From Lunularia cruciata (Eukaryota; Streptophyta; Marchantiopsida; Lunulariales; Lunulariaceae), in assembly GCA_948567375.1 (NCBI GenBank), contig OX419761.1, forward strand, positions 56,980,501-57,044,500: a DNA stretch of 64,000 nt. The letters run 5' to 3'. The position numbers and the translations under genes are program-made. The notes under the pieces were generated by a model. The model was not told where the DNA came from, did no database searches, and saw nothing but the letters and a program-made list of their open reading frames with translations. Numbering within the stretch: position 1 is the first letter of the stretch; every line of letters starts with the position of its first letter. Positions 1 through 12,802 of the stretch are shown in pieces.

Positions 1-1982
1 GCTATTCCTTGGATATACAAATGAAAAGAAACATGCTGTACTCTTGGTATTAACAGTCCCAACATTCATTACTCTTTCCATTTATTCTTGAAGTCCTTCA
101 GTTTTCAATGCAAGCGACTCCAACGGTATTTGTTTAGGGGATATTCTCGCGTAGTTCTCCATCAACTTATAGTTTAGGGGATATAGAATGAGCAAATGAA
201 TATTCAAATATGAAAGATGATGAAGTGGACTGGTTGGGAAGGTGGAGGATTGGAACTGCTGCTAAGAGCTAACATTGAGACTTAAAGAGAAATAGAATGA
301 TATTTCTCAAATGCAAAATGAAATGACTAAAAGAGGGGGCTTTTGATAAATTCACGGAAAAGCGCAATCGGAAAAGAAATAAACTCAATGCCTACATAAG
401 TCGTTTTTGTCATAGTGTATTTTGTCGATCTATGCATGTTGGTGACTTACTCAAACGAATTGACTTAATTATGGCGATGAATGGAACGGATCTGGTGAGA
501 TCTGGTGAGAACACGTCCGTTCGAATCTACACAGGCTTAAAAAGTATATATCAGGGCCTTGACCGTTCCCAGATGATAGGTGAGATGTCTGTCCTCATCA
601 TCCACGGTCGCTTCTGCTTTCTGTTGATTCAAATGACCCAATACGAAAGGTGACGATGAGGAGTAGTTATGAAGAAAATGACTGTCACGAGAAAGTTTCT
701 CTTACAGATTATGTCACTCTTCAAATGATATTAACGTTTAGTCAGTCTAGCTAGTATTATCGACCTGGTTCAGGGGAGTTCCATATTGCAACCCGGCGAT
801 TCAAGTTCTTCATCCCCATCTCGAATTCGTAGTTCCGAGTTCCACTGAGAATGGAGAACTCTAACAAGCTTTGTCTTTCGTCGTCCTACAGTGACTGAAT
901 ATGTCCGAGCGGATTCGTATATTGTCTCTGGACCAGCACGCTTTGGCAGCATATAAATGAGATCAAGTCGGTGAATGCCTCTGAAAATATATTCAGCATA
1001 AGCAGATGGGGTCTTGATGAAGATGAATCTGTGGTGAGACTGTGCCAACTATGCCAAATGAATCTGTTAGGAAAGAAATATTCCGATAGGAACTTCGAAA
1101 GCTTATTTATATATTTGGTGGCATCCCTGAACGTCGATGAATGGCCTAGTCAGAGACAAGCACGGCCAAATCTCATGTTTGGAGTTACAGTATTAATTGT
1201 GAGGCAGAATCTACAAGATAAAGACAGCATAACAGGCGGAGTCCAGTAAACCGAATATATGAGATCAGGTGCGGTAAAATCATAGATGAGAACAGTTCTA
1301 TTTCCTTGACAAAAGCGTCTGTTTAATCTAGAGAAAATAAAATCCCCCGAGATCTGCCTTCACTCGAGTTTGATAGGTTCGGTCGAGCGAATTAACCCTC
1401 GCAAGGCTTGCCTTGTCTTGTGTTTACGAAGCCAGCAGTCGCTCCAGGTCCTCTTTAAAGTGTGCGACTGGTGCGAATGAAGAAAAACCCGAAGCATAGA
1501 GGAGATCGCGAGACTAACGTCGACTTATTCTACCGTTGCCAGGTGCCACTTATTCTACGAGGAGGATCTATGTTGACCCATAGACCAATTAGATACAGGA
1601 CAAACAGGCCTATAATTGGGACCAAATTTTATATGGAATCACAGTGATTCATGCCTACTGTGAATCGGCTGCTCAGATTGTGATTTGGCTTCCAAATGTG
1701 GGATCCTAACACTGCTGCTGTAGCATCCACTGCATGCCAAGCAATCCAGCTGGACTCAGGTTAACTTTTCAGAATCGTCTTCTCGCTCTTTCTTCCGTAC
1801 CTGCACCAGTACGTTACTGCAGATTACGAAGTTGAAGTAAAAGTGAACCAGTTGAATTTCCGGCAAGAGCATGCATAGCTCCGCATCATCTCATCTGCAA
1901 ATATACCTGATGTTTCAGAGTAGTCTAGAGGTTAAATACATAAATAAAGCTGGTAAGTAACTAGGAGAATCAGCAAACTCAC
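1..1982. other. Unassigned region, no recognised gene
   Basis: I see no gene that I can recognise. Open frames are short (61-92 codons) on both strands, lack family motifs and have no consistent splice chain. Base composition is more balanced than in the AT-rich element-filled stretches to the right, so a fast-evolving or lineage-specific gene, or the intron and UTR of one starting outside the window, cannot be excluded. Confidence 0.4.
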
Positions 1983-2113
1983 GCCTCAAGATACTTGATA
2001 TGGAACGACGATTCGAGCAATTGGAGGACATTGGTCTGATGCATCTCAAAAGCAGGACGTAACGTATCAGCCAAAGTGCGCAATACGAAAGGAGTTCCAT
2101 AAACTGATTTCTC
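1983..2113 (-). other. Possible coding exon, gene unknown
   Basis: On the minus strand a 131-nt open stretch lies between a good acceptor (AAGCAG before 2113) and a good donor (GTGAGT after 1983). It encodes about 43 residues beginning EKSVYGTPFVLRTLADTLRP, a protein-like composition. I could not place it in a family and found no partner exon in phase on either side, so it may be a chance open frame or a relic exon. Confidence 0.25.
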
Positions 2114-2960
2114 CTGCTTACTTACACGGATTCAGCTCATCCCAGCAATTCTTCGCTGATCAGATTTTGTTTCTAAGAAGGACCCAGGAAGTTCTTGATG
2201 ATCAGCGAGAAACCAACAATTCTGCCTTGACCATCAACCCGCATGCCTTCTCACTTTGATGCCAAACCTCATGCTTAGTGGAATATTTCAAGTACAACTT
2301 CTTTCTTTAGCCGGGAGCTTTTGTGCTAGAAATATCTGAGCCACCGAAGGAAGAGGGATAGACTTCATTCATCAGCTTGAGCAGACCATAGAATAATTAG
2401 ATTGAAGATTGAGCAAATCTTTTACAATGCACGAACAGTTTACTATTGAGAAGAGATTGCACTGTTTGGGGGAAGGAGAGCGTAACAAGAGCTCAACACG
2501 ATCTGGATGATCGATCTGGAAAGAAGAAAGATGAAGCTTAATGCCAATATATTTCTTTCAAAAGGGAGTAGAAAGTAAACAAACCAAAGTGTCAATAAAC
2601 ATTCAAATCGTTCCTTTGTGATGACTTTATGAGAAATGTCTTTGTTTCCAGAATAGCTTAGATTGGTCATTTTTCATTTACCGTCAGTTTGCTTACTATG
2701 ACAATACGACTGCTTCCATCTGGTGTTTTGGGACGCATGCGGATATAGGAAGGGTTTCAATTCGATAAAATATAAAATCATTACGGGAATGGATGGATTA
2801 CCACAAACTAATAAGTATTAAATAACAAGCATTTTATATAAAAGTAAAGTGGACATCTAAATAGAACTATGTTTTATATAGAACAATAATGTACATTCAT
2901 TATCTAAAATATAAGTATTTTACAAGATATGAAAGTAAGACTTAGGAAATAGAGAAAAAG
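2114..2960. other. Unassigned region upstream of LINE copy 1
   Basis: No convincing gene. The stretch grows AT-rich after about 2780 towards the LINE 3' end at 2961. The open frame at 2443-2670 (minus) is hydrophobic, has no motif I recognise and is probably chance. Confidence 0.4.
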
Positions 2961-5900
2961 GCGACCGCGTAGGAAAAATGAAGGATAGGAAGACCCCATC
3001 AAGCCATACAAGGGAGAGACAAAAAAGGTAACATGGGGCTAAGCCCCTATAGAGTCTGTATGAGAAATCTGCCCTACCGCACCTAAGATATCCAAGCTAT
3101 GCAAGTCGTACGGTCTACACACAACTGGAGCATCCAAAGAAACATCACCTAATGTGATTGCTCTCCTATGGATTGCACCAGCCACTGCACTCTGTAGAGC
3201 AATGGACACACGCTGTCTAAAGTAAGCTACAAAGTACGAGAGTGAGAGTGGTACCCCCTGACGCCTAACATGATAAGCTCTCGCGCACTCCCTGACAAAT
3301 GTGTCAAATTCCGTGTCCATCGCTCCATATAACTCCAAGGCTAGAGGAACAAAGAGGTGACCTCGCTGCATGCCCCTATACTTGGAGACCTTGCGACCTG
3401 CTACTGCACTCGCCGCCCATCCAGGGGGATGGGTAATCACTCCCTCCGAAACTGTATCCCGCGTAGGGTCCGTGACCACAACATCTGCTACTATCACCTG
3501 ATCATCTCGGACCAAGTATAAGTCTGCCCTGACACGTGTCGTCTGTAATGCATACGAACGCTCCCTCCAAGCTAAGTATCCACTCTCTCATGCCATAGCA
3601 AACACTATGTCTCTAATGGCATCATGTGTAGCTATCCTCTGTCCTCCAAAAGGACATTGTGTCATGTGGACCGCCGCTGCATCTAGTGTAGAACCACACT
3701 CACAAGTGAGTAGTGAAGATGCAGATGGGTGGACCAAACCTAGGCAAAACCTCATCGCTGTAGAGAAAGTAGCTGGTGCAAGTCGGAAAGCCCTAATGCA
3801 TGGTAGAGCTAGGATCCACGAGCCTGCACCCTTGCCGGAGCAAGAGCGTAGATGTGCTCTAGTAGCCTGAGGAATGGACGAGTCAACTAAGAGAGAATGT
3901 AGCGTATGCTCACACTATCACTCCATCAAGGAAGACTATAGACCTCTAGTTCAATCTGACGATAGTGGAGCAAACAATGGACAACCTTCTTGTGCTTGTG
4001 GGGATAGAATATCTCTCGTCTGCCGCAATAACACCTGGAGAGAAAAGGATCCTCCCTCCACCTCTGTCACATAAGTCTCCAAGACCGGCCTATCAACAAC
4101 CACAAAATGAGAGGCAAGTAGGGGTGCCAAGAGAGCCCAACTACCCAGAAATGCTATAGGTGCCATCTCCTCCATAGAAAGCAAGCCAACCCCACCACAT
4201 GAGATCGGTAGAGCCGTCTGTCTACGTGCCAAATCCCCAGTTACACACTCAAAAGTCCCTGGTCCAATAATATCACCAAAGACTCCCATAATCCTCCTAT
4301 CAAATGCTCTCAGACGTGATAGGAAGGACGGTGAGGGGGGAATTGTACGGATGAGGTAGGATGGTCGACAAGCAATACTGGAAGAGAGTATACCAAATGC
4401 CACCTGCGGATCTCCTAGTAATGGAAGGTCATCCACATGGAGAACATCCTCTACAAGGGCAGCGTCCAAGAAGCGTGTGACGAAATCCTCCGATCCTACT
4501 GGCACTCCAAGAACATGAAGTCCATCTATGGATGTGATACACCCCTCTGGACGCTCAAGGTGGGGAGGGATACCTAAAGGGGACCATGCCCTACACTTTG
4601 ACACCTTGACTCTCAAGCCTACTAGATGTGGCTTGGTAGTCAAGTAGTCAAAGGCCTGCCTAATCTGATCTACAAGGTCTATGATGTGTGTATCATCTGC
4701 CAAGGAGGGAAATACATAACCTGGCATGGCCAAAGTAGTAGATAGGAGAGCTCTAAAGTGAGCCATGGCAAATAAGGCCCCCCTCCCAAAGGATCTCCTT
4801 GTCGTGTACCAACAGCTGACTCCAAGACGGTGACTCCCTCCTGTGAACCACCATGCTGGTAGTAAAGGGAAGCAGGAGAGCCATAAAAAGACCGCACAAA
4901 AGGAATGAGACTCGCCAAGGATCCACCAGCCTCCTTAAGCTCTCTAAAGATGGATGCACGTGAGACGCTATTAAAAGCGTTCTCAACATCCACCTGTAGG
5001 ACAACCCACTCCGGATGGATATCTAAGAGTGCTCTAATGCCTAGAGATATAGCCTCACATCCTCTACGTGTAGCTACTCCAAATTGATGTGGACTAAGGT
5101 GCTGTTGAAAGTGAGAACAATGCTGAAGGACAATGGTACGACTGACCAAACACAAAAAGATCTCTCCAATAGCAATCGGTCTAATGCCTCCCGTGTCCTT
5201 CTCAATCGCGAGAAGTCAACTAGCACCTAAGATCCAACTAACAGACATAGGAATGTCTCCTCTCGCTACTGCTGCAGCCACCTGAAACAACTCGGTAAAA
5301 CCACTAGAAGGATCATCTACTTGGAAGCAATCTCTAAGGTGCTCATAAACCATCCCTGCCAAGCCTCTTGAGGAAAGGCAAGGGGCAGTGCACAATGCTT
5401 GTGCAAATAGTGATCTATCAAGACATAAAGGCTGCTTAGGCTGATAATCTAAGACCTCTAGTGGTAGTCCCTCTATTGCTATAAGATGCAATGAGCGTAG
5501 GGAAGAGATGGTCTCATCAGTAGGACTCGCTATAGAAAAAGGGTGTAGCGCTCGTGTTGCTCTACTAAACTCTCCCGCCTGACCCAATGTCCTACATCAT
5601 CATAATCGAGTGGAATCTGTGGTATCCTGTGGAGATGTCTATCTCCTAAATTGTGTAGCCCTAACAGACTCCTCCTAAAGCGCCGCCCAATCCCCCACTC
5701 GGAATCGACAAAATCTAGCCGCCACCTCTCTATGCCCCGCGCATCCCCCTCTAGCATAACGAAGACACCATCAAGGGAGTAGGAGGAATAGGAACCACGC
5801 TAACTCGTCCAAGGGATCACGTACCAAACAATCCAGTGGTAGGCAAAAAGCCTGTCTAGCCTCATCATGGAGTGTGCGGGGTAGCCTATGGAATAGACGT

Positions 5901-6300
5901 GGATATGGAAAACTAGTCTCAAATAACCCCAAATGCAACCCGTGTGAGAAGCTAACCACTCCCACGACTCGATCGGTATCCCTGGAACAATCAACGAAGG
6001 TATAGAAGAAGCGTGTGTAATCCCAAGTGTCACTACTGTCGATGCGGTCGCTTGTCTCACGTGGGCATCCCAAGTGGTCCAATCATAGTCCTTGTGCATC
6101 CTTCCCACATGGGTCTTTACCCCTTGCGAGGTAAAGCGTCGGTGACACACCGGGCATGGTGTATCCCGACCCGCTCTAGGCGACTCCACATGGAAGGTGT
6201 CGCCATGGCTAGCACAAGAATAGTGATAGTAACACATGATACTCCTCTCCATATCTCCCCATGTTTGCAAAACCACAACCCCTCACATCCCAACTCACAT
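2961..6300 (-). mobile_element. R2-like non-LTR retrotransposon (LINE), near full length, decayed
   Basis: Minus-strand non-LTR retrotransposon with no LTRs. The 3' end reads, on its own strand, through CCATCC, CTACGCGG and TCGCC, and the same end recurs at six other places in the window. There is no poly(A) tail of the L1 type. One long reading frame runs from about 6276 to 3039: N-terminal C2H2 finger, reverse transcriptase, then a C-terminal CCHC knuckle and a nuclease-like segment. That order matches elements with a restriction-like endonuclease (R2, NeSL and relatives) rather than L1 or RTE. The 5' boundary is approximate and no target duplication was identified. Confidence 0.8.
3039..6276 (-). 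pseudogene. LINE ORF: C2H2 finger, reverse transcriptase, CCHC and nuclease-like domain (broken)
   Basis: The product would bind target DNA, nick it and reverse-transcribe its own RNA there. Order: a C2H2 finger (CPVCHRRF...KTHVGRMH, near 6150); a linker; reverse transcriptase with QFGVATRRGCEA, catalytic DVENAFNSV (near 5000), TRQGDPLGG (near 4800) and LADDTHII (near 4700); then CECG...H...C (near 3690) followed by THDAIRD and RADLYLV...VADVVVTDP, which resembles the PD-(D/E)xK restriction-like nuclease of R2-type elements. The frame is broken by a shift near 5970, a one-base change in a G run near 4785, and in-frame stops near 5690-5600, at 5214, near 3951-3910 and near 3573. It is therefore an inactive copy. 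The stop at 3039 looks like the natural C-terminus. The RT assignment is firm; the nuclease assignment is inference. Confidence 0.8.
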
Positions 6301-6814
6301 AAGAAAACAATCTCTCCAAACCCTAAAATCTATAAACTCTCATAACTTTCAATTTACATCTCCAAAATTTTCAAATTAAATTCCCATGGAACTTAATCAT
6401 GAAAACCAAGAGATTAGAAATGAAAATTCACAACCCATCACTCTCAATGTATAATGATCACTCTCAACCCTAAAAAAGCTCAAAATCTTCATAACTTTCT
6501 ACTCCATTCTCCATAGTCTTCAATCTAGGTACCAATGGAACCAAAATTGAAAGACGAAGAGAATCGACTATTCACTCAAATACTACATGCTAGAGAGCAC
6601 TCATAAATTATCAAAATTGTCTCACGTATCTCCCTCTCCTCTCTCCACACTCTCCCACATCTCCCCCGCGCCGACTCAATTAATTAATTATCACACACGA
6701 CACAAGGAAAGCACAAGGATGCCCGGAGAAAGTGCCACGTGGATGAAGAGTCTCCACAATTAGAAGTTGAACGCAGTTTGCTTGCTTCAAATGTGGAGAA
6801 GTCCTCAAATGAAA
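6301..6814. other. AT-rich stretch between LINE copies
   Basis: No gene seen. The part next to 6300 may be the LINE 5' untranslated region. A TTAATTAATTAA run lies near 6678. The frames around 6680-6914 only read through the neighbouring LINE 3' end. Confidence 0.5.
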
Positions 6815-7238
6815 GGAAGAAGGCACGTAGGAAAGCAGGAAAAACGAAGGATGGGAAGACCCCATGAAGTCGCACAAAGGAGGGACAAAAAAGGTAACAT
6901 GGGGTTAAGCCCAATAGAGTCTATATGAAAAATTTGCACAACCGCACATAATATATTTGAGCTATGCAAGTGGTCCGGAATACACATAACAGGAACATCC
7001 AAAGAAACTTCACCTAATATGATTGTTCTCTGAGGATTGCATCAACTATTGTATTGAGGATTGCATCAACTATTGTATTCTATAGAACAATAAACACACT
7101 ATCTAAAATATATCACAAACTATGAGAGTGACGGTGGTACCCTTGCCACCTAACATGATAAACCCTCGCGCACTCTCTTGCAAATGTGAAATGCCGTGTC
7201 CATAGTTCCATGTAAATCCAAGACTAGAGGAACAAATA
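6815..7238 (-). mobile_element. LINE copy 2, 3' fragment
   Basis: About 420 bp of the same LINE 3' end in the same orientation as copy 1, beginning with the shared tract around GGATGGGAAGACCCCAT and continuing into the C-terminal coding part before it breaks off near 7238. It has diverged by many point changes and small indels. A 25-bp stretch (GAGGATTGCATCAACTATTG...) is duplicated in tandem at about 7033-7082. Confidence 0.8.
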
Positions 7239-9356
7239 GGACCTCAAATGAGAACCTCGAGAGTGGAGATTGCTCACTTCCTTTCTGTTCACGGATAGCA
7301 TATAATGCAGAGTGTGTATTCAAACTTCATTTCATTTACTAAGATATGAATTAATGTTACCAGGCAATACCATAACAGTAAATATTTACCAATCACGTCT
7401 TACTGATTCCGTAATAAAAATAGTTACGGATTTCAGTCAAGTGTCCATCAATTTTCCAGAAACGACTTCGACCATTAACTATAAAATTTGTACAGTCTAA
7501 CTATAAAACTTATTACGTTTACGAGTATCTGTAAATTGATTATCGACCCCCCTAGTGTGTACTTTTGGCAATTCCCAGTAGCTTTATTTTGCATGTTTTC
7601 CCATTGGTTTTTGGCCCAGTTGGTTGAGTATTCACCGATCTACGTACGACTTTTGCTCTTATTATAACCTCAATTTATATGTTAATTAGTATGGGTAAAC
7701 AGCGAGGACACAACCCCCTGTTTCTTAGATGTTTATTAGATTTTTAATCCCACATGAGTATATCGATTTTTCTGAACGTCAATACATCTAATTGCGAGTT
7801 TCAATTCGTAAACTTTCACAAAATGGCTAAGATATAGTGGATGGTTGAGGTGACATCTTGTTAGATTCTATTTGATTTTAGAATTGTAAACAGAATCTTT
7901 ATGAATTACATTATATTCTATAGATACTTCATGGCGCACCCATAGATGTTGTATGGATCCTATTAAACAGATTATTATTAAGTATCTTATTATTTCATTA
8001 AACAGTCACTGGATTTCATGAGATTGCATATTATTATATCCAAAGAATTATTATGTCTGGTTTTTTATAAGCAAACGTATCGAAATTCCGATTTCACAAA
8101 ATGTATATGTGAAGAAACAAAATTTCTAATTGTATTCTTTATAGTACTATATATATTACCTATTTCAAGTATATAGTAATAAATTATATTATGTATATTG
8201 AAATTTTAGATTTGGTTAAAGTTATATCTCAGTTCATATAAATATAGAACCAAAAGCAAAATAAACAACCCAATCTCTGAAATCAATAATGTTAAGTGTT
8301 TATTTTGGCCATGCTTTGCAGATGTAGAAAGAGGCATACAAGTCACATGTCTCTTTGCTTTATACTTTGAATTTATATGTTTGTATCCATATACATATAG
8401 TAATATTCTGGCTTCATCTAGAAGAAAATTTACTTTGCGTAATTACAGCTTAACAAAATTCCTTTGGAGAATTTATTTTATCCAAGGTATATTCAATCTA
8501 TAGAAATTCACTCATGATAAAATATATGATATTATAAATATCAACTGTGTCTACATTACATATTATCCGTATGGCAGTTCCTCTATATGCATCACGATCC
8601 TTCTACGTTTCCAAACTTTACATCCATCTTCCTTGTCATCTTCAACTTCATCGGTTGCCATTCTTGATCGCAAAGTGTTTTTTCCATACTTGTCCATTAA
8701 CAAGTTATCTTATAAGGGAGAAGATAATATCAGATTCATTTTTTCCTCTAATATCCCGATGATATTAAGTAAATTAAAATTAGATTACAAAGATAAAGAA
8801 TAAATAAGTAAGAACTCACCAACAACTTCAAACAACATTAAGGCTTTTTGTACTTTTCTCTTAGTGCAAAGAAACATTATATAATCTCTTCCCAAACCTG
8901 TAGTTAGTAAGACTTTAAGATATATCAATTCATGAATTGCAAGATTCTTGGACCTTTAGCATTCCTTACATCAAGATAAGATCCTTGGTACAAACACAAA
9001 TATAAGAACATAAAACAAAAATTACTTAAAGAAAAATCTTCTCAAGAACACATTAAACATCCAAGCATAAAACTACCTAATCTTACTTGACTTACTACTG
9101 CTACTAACTTAGCTCTTCTCCCTTGATCTCTCACTTTTTTGATATGTGAAGATATTTTGTTCCTTTCGAGAATTCTATACTAAAAAAACTACTCAGTATA
9201 GACATCCCCTATTACAACCACTTTGATAAAATGATAATTAATTTTACCTCTTATTAATTGACCTTCTCCTTCCTTTTTATGTTCAAGATCTTTTGTTTCC
9301 TTTCTTAGAGTGCATATCCATACTAAATAGATGGGAAATATTTTCCAATAATCAGA
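7239..9356. other. AT-rich intergenic region
   Basis: About 2.1 kb of strongly AT-rich DNA. I see no gene, no recognisable element end and no structured repeat. The longest open frames (62 and 71 codons) show no motif. Confidence 0.5.
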
Positions 9357-9938
9357 TGTAATACCAATAGCTAGAGATGTTATCTAAAGGTGAAAATTTG
9401 CTTGGTAATATCTAAAATAATGGTAATGTATGATGGACTAAGTAGATCATATAGTGGTCTCACCAAAAGAGTATTTCTACTAATAGTGCAAATGCCAAAG
9501 ATAGCCTATAAATTTTAGAGCTAATTTGAAGTGCCTAAACGGATGAATTAGACCTCAAAAATGTGCAGAATTCCCTCACCCCAAGGAAAGGAAGGTTGGT
9601 CTTGCCTCTCATTTGTTTGTCTTGTCAAGAAATTTCCAACAATACCTCACCCATGTTATTTTGAAATTCCTATAAGAAGATCCCCTAAAGACTCCTCTAG
9701 TAAAAGCTTGTTTGACAAACTAGATAGGACCAAAACTGACATGTCCTCCATACATACAACTAATCTAAGAGTAGAGCTTGTTGACATGTCACAAATCCAT
9801 ATATTGGATCCAAGGGTAGAGCTTCCTTTGAGGGAATACTCTTTGTTATATAATAAAGACAAGGTGTTCCTTTGGGGCATTGAAGTTCTGAGTGTGAAGC
9901 TTTGTGTTTCTCTTGGGGGTTCTCCTATCCTTGGAACA
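9357..9938 (+). mobile_element. Solo LTR-like repeat A
   Basis: A 582-bp repeat starting TGTAATACC and ending CCTTGGAACA (TG...CA ends), with a TATA-like TATATAATAAAGACAAGG about 90 bp before its end. A diverged inverted copy with the same ends lies at 51319-51905. Five bases on each side, TCAGA and TTAGA, could be a target duplication with one change. No internal region follows, so this is best read as a solo LTR. The open frame at 9561-9962 lies almost wholly inside it and is not a separate gene. Confidence 0.6.
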
Positions 9939-11181
9939 TTAGATCAGAGTTGCATACAATAATCAAGCTTTGCTTAATCTATAAGGTCCTTGTCACAAGC
10001 CTCTTCTTAAGATGTTAGGTACACCCTCCATAATAAATCACATGTAGCAGCACTTTACATTGTAGACATTGCTCAATTAGGATTGTAACTACTTGTTTAA
10101 ATTGTTATAGATAGTCTTTATTTCAAATGCACTTGGAAAATAAAAAACCTGAAACAAAGCATGAATACAAATACTTGATTTGCTATATGTTGCTTGTACA
10201 AGGACTTGATTACTTACCAATCTTATTATAAAACTATAAATTTCTAAATTTATAATGATGAACTATAAACAAAGTGCCAAAGAGAGATCTAAACTAAATT
10301 TCTTGAATCTCTCACTTGGTAATACACACTTAACTCCTATTGAGAATAAAATAATATAGTTGTTTTGATTTATGACCTCAAATTCCTCATTCAAATCATA
10401 TAGTCTTTTCTATAAAAACTTTCTGTTAAAATTGTATAAATTCAATTTTGCCTTCATAATCCTCTCCACCAACAAGTCAAAATTTACAACATCCTTGTTG
10501 GTATGAAATATTTGAATAGGAAAATTCTTACTTGACTACTTGATAAACTCTCGATGAATTTTAAGAAATGATAATAAGCCACACAAAATCTGACTTACTC
10601 CTTGTTAGGTGCTTCTTGAATACATCATGTTTTGATGGTAAAATCATTGGTCTTTTTACAAAAAATCGACCTCAATACAATGTTGGATGAAGATTGTGTG
10701 CTTGGTAACCAACTTCACCATATAAATCATGTACATTTTGATCTACTTCTTATCATATTCATCTTTTATATATCTTCTTTTGATGGATAGTCAAGTTTAA
10801 TAAAGTCTTATTTTAAAGTAATCAACCTCACTATAATTCTTAATCTAGATTATATGTTTTAAAACCAACTTCACTAGATAAGTAGTAATCATATTCATTG
10901 AAGTCTAACTATAAAGTAATCAACTTCAACACAATGTTTAATCAAGGTCATATGTTTCATAACAAACTTCATTGCATAAGTGATACTCACATGGCTATTG
11001 CCAAACTATTCATAAAGTGGATGATTTATTTTGATGAATTGTCTATGGTGTATTTGATAAGTACTATTAGTTCAATTTTAAAGAGGATGCTTGCAATGGT
11101 AAAAGGAGTGCTCATTACAAGAAAGAAATAGATGAACAAAATAGTTCTTTTTCCTTTGCAAGTTGAAAATTTTCCAAATAC
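9939..11181. other. AT-rich intergenic region
   Basis: No gene recognised. Repeated phrases such as 'aaccaacttcac' and 'gtaatcaac' near 10690-10970 suggest old, degraded repeats. The 77-codon frame at 10898-11131 has no motif. Confidence 0.4.
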
Positions 11182-11307
11182 ATCAACAACCAATAAAAAG
11201 GGAGTTGGAAATAATAAGACAAAAACTCATTGCAAGAAATGAAGCAATTCATTTCTTGCAATGAATTTTCCTCTTATTTTCCAACTCCCTTTTTATTGGT
11301 TGTTGAT
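11182..11307. repeat. Long near-perfect hairpin (fold-back)
   Basis: Two arms of about 60 bp (11182-11243 and 11248-11307) are inverted copies with only a few mismatches, separated by a 4-base centre (GCAA). The outer 28 bases of each arm match without gaps. It could be a small fold-back or MITE-like element, or an RNA hairpin. No gene is nearby and I see no target duplication. Confidence 0.8.
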
Positions 11308-12226
11308 ATAAGTTTAATATTCTCCAATTGTATCAACATAAAACATAATCTCATAGTAGTCTATTAATTATCTACTTCATATTTATCATATTCCTTTTGA
11401 AGAAGCTCTTATCTCAAGATCCTACAAGCATTATATTTATCTAAAGAGCAAATAATTGAAAATTTCTCCTTTTGAAGTAATTTTTCCTCACTTTACTTGT
11501 TGAGCTTAATACATCTAATCACTTAAAGAGCTTATTTCTTTGATTACATTTCATGCCATGGTTTTGATTGAAAGAATCCAAGGATTATATTGATTTAAGT
11601 ATGATTCTTATCTTTTTATTTAATATTGGAAAAAAGAATGAAAAATAATTTGAGATCTAAGTGATTTAAGAAACAAAGAGTTCCAAAAAGCAAGATATAA
11701 TAAACAAGGAATGCTTAAAATTCAAACAACATATGTGAAGTAGAAGGTAGTAGAAAAAGGTAGAAAAAGAAATGAGAAGAACATAGTGTAGAAGAGAGGA
11801 GAAATTTAACTTATAAGATCAAGTTAAGACTCTAAAGGTTATATCAAGGGATTTTTTTAATCATTTTTCAAGTGAAGATGGATGATACGGTAGGTTTGCT
11901 TTAAGTATATTCCTCCTATTTTAAATTAAGAAGAGAATGCAAGGTTCTATTAATTGGATGTGCACAAGAATGAAGATGGAGTCTGGCAAAATCAAAATCA
12001 AAGTGAGGCACAATTTACTTGTATTGAGAGAATATGATATAAGTACACTTAAGGCACATATAATATGATCTCTTATGTCTTATATGCTTTTTTCTAAATA
12101 TATTCTCTTTACAAATGGTCAAGTTCATTTAACCTTTATTATAGGGAAGTCAAACTAAACACAATGCTTGATATAGAACATGTGCTTCATGAGCAATTTT
12201 GAAGAAAATTCATGCTTTAAGCAGTA
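11308..12226. other. AT-rich intergenic region
   Basis: No gene or element end recognised. It flanks the Mutator-like element. The bases TGCTTTAA at 12213-12220 recur at 20185-20192, just outside the other end of that element. Confidence 0.4.
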
Positions 12227-12246
12227 GAATTGTTAAATACACCACA
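12227..12246 (+). repeat. Left terminal inverted repeat of the MULE
   Basis: 20 bp, identical on the opposite strand to 20154-20173. Homology between the ends falls off immediately inside, so the terminal repeats are short for a Mutator-type element. Confidence 0.75.
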
Positions 12247-12802
12247 ATCATCATACCACAGTTTATTGAAAAAGAAACATGACCCAACATCCCAACTGCA
12301 TTATGCATATTATTATACTGCATATTGTTATACATCAACCGGTATTGGTGGTTTGCATGATGGAAAAGTGCGTTTGTTGTGAGTATCCTGGACCTGGCTG
12401 CATTCACCATAGCATTGCATCTTCTTTGTACACTCAAATGCTGATGGATCATGTTTTGTCAAAATCTTTGGTTTGTTTTTAGCACCAAGTGGGTGTCCTT
12501 TTGGTTGCAACTGTAATGGGTTAGGAAGGGAGTGCATCTTTCATGCACTAAGCTCTAAGACTTGCATCAAGGCCACAGCCTTCTAAGCAGGTGGCCATTC
12601 CACATAAGTGGACTCAAGCATCAGAAGTTGCTTTTGAAACATATCGAGATGCCCAACCTGCAGTCATCCACAGGTGGGATGTTGGACAGAGGAGTATAGT
12701 GCAAATGCCAGTGTTGAGCAATTGTGAACAATGTGATGGGTTCTTCACAACTAACACAATGTCATGAGCACATGGTAGACCTAATGTGCATCTGAATATG
12801 CC

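Noticed and set aside
480-540. tRNA-like GTTCGAATC
   Set aside because: No acceptor stem or anticodon arm of the right spacing could be formed around it.
3607-4159. Plus-strand frames of 64-87 codons
   Set aside because: They are antisense to the LINE coding end, where the minus strand has the CCHC and nuclease-like motifs.
9561-9962. 133-codon open frame
   Set aside because: It lies almost entirely inside the LTR-like repeat 9357-9938, whose other copy has no such frame.
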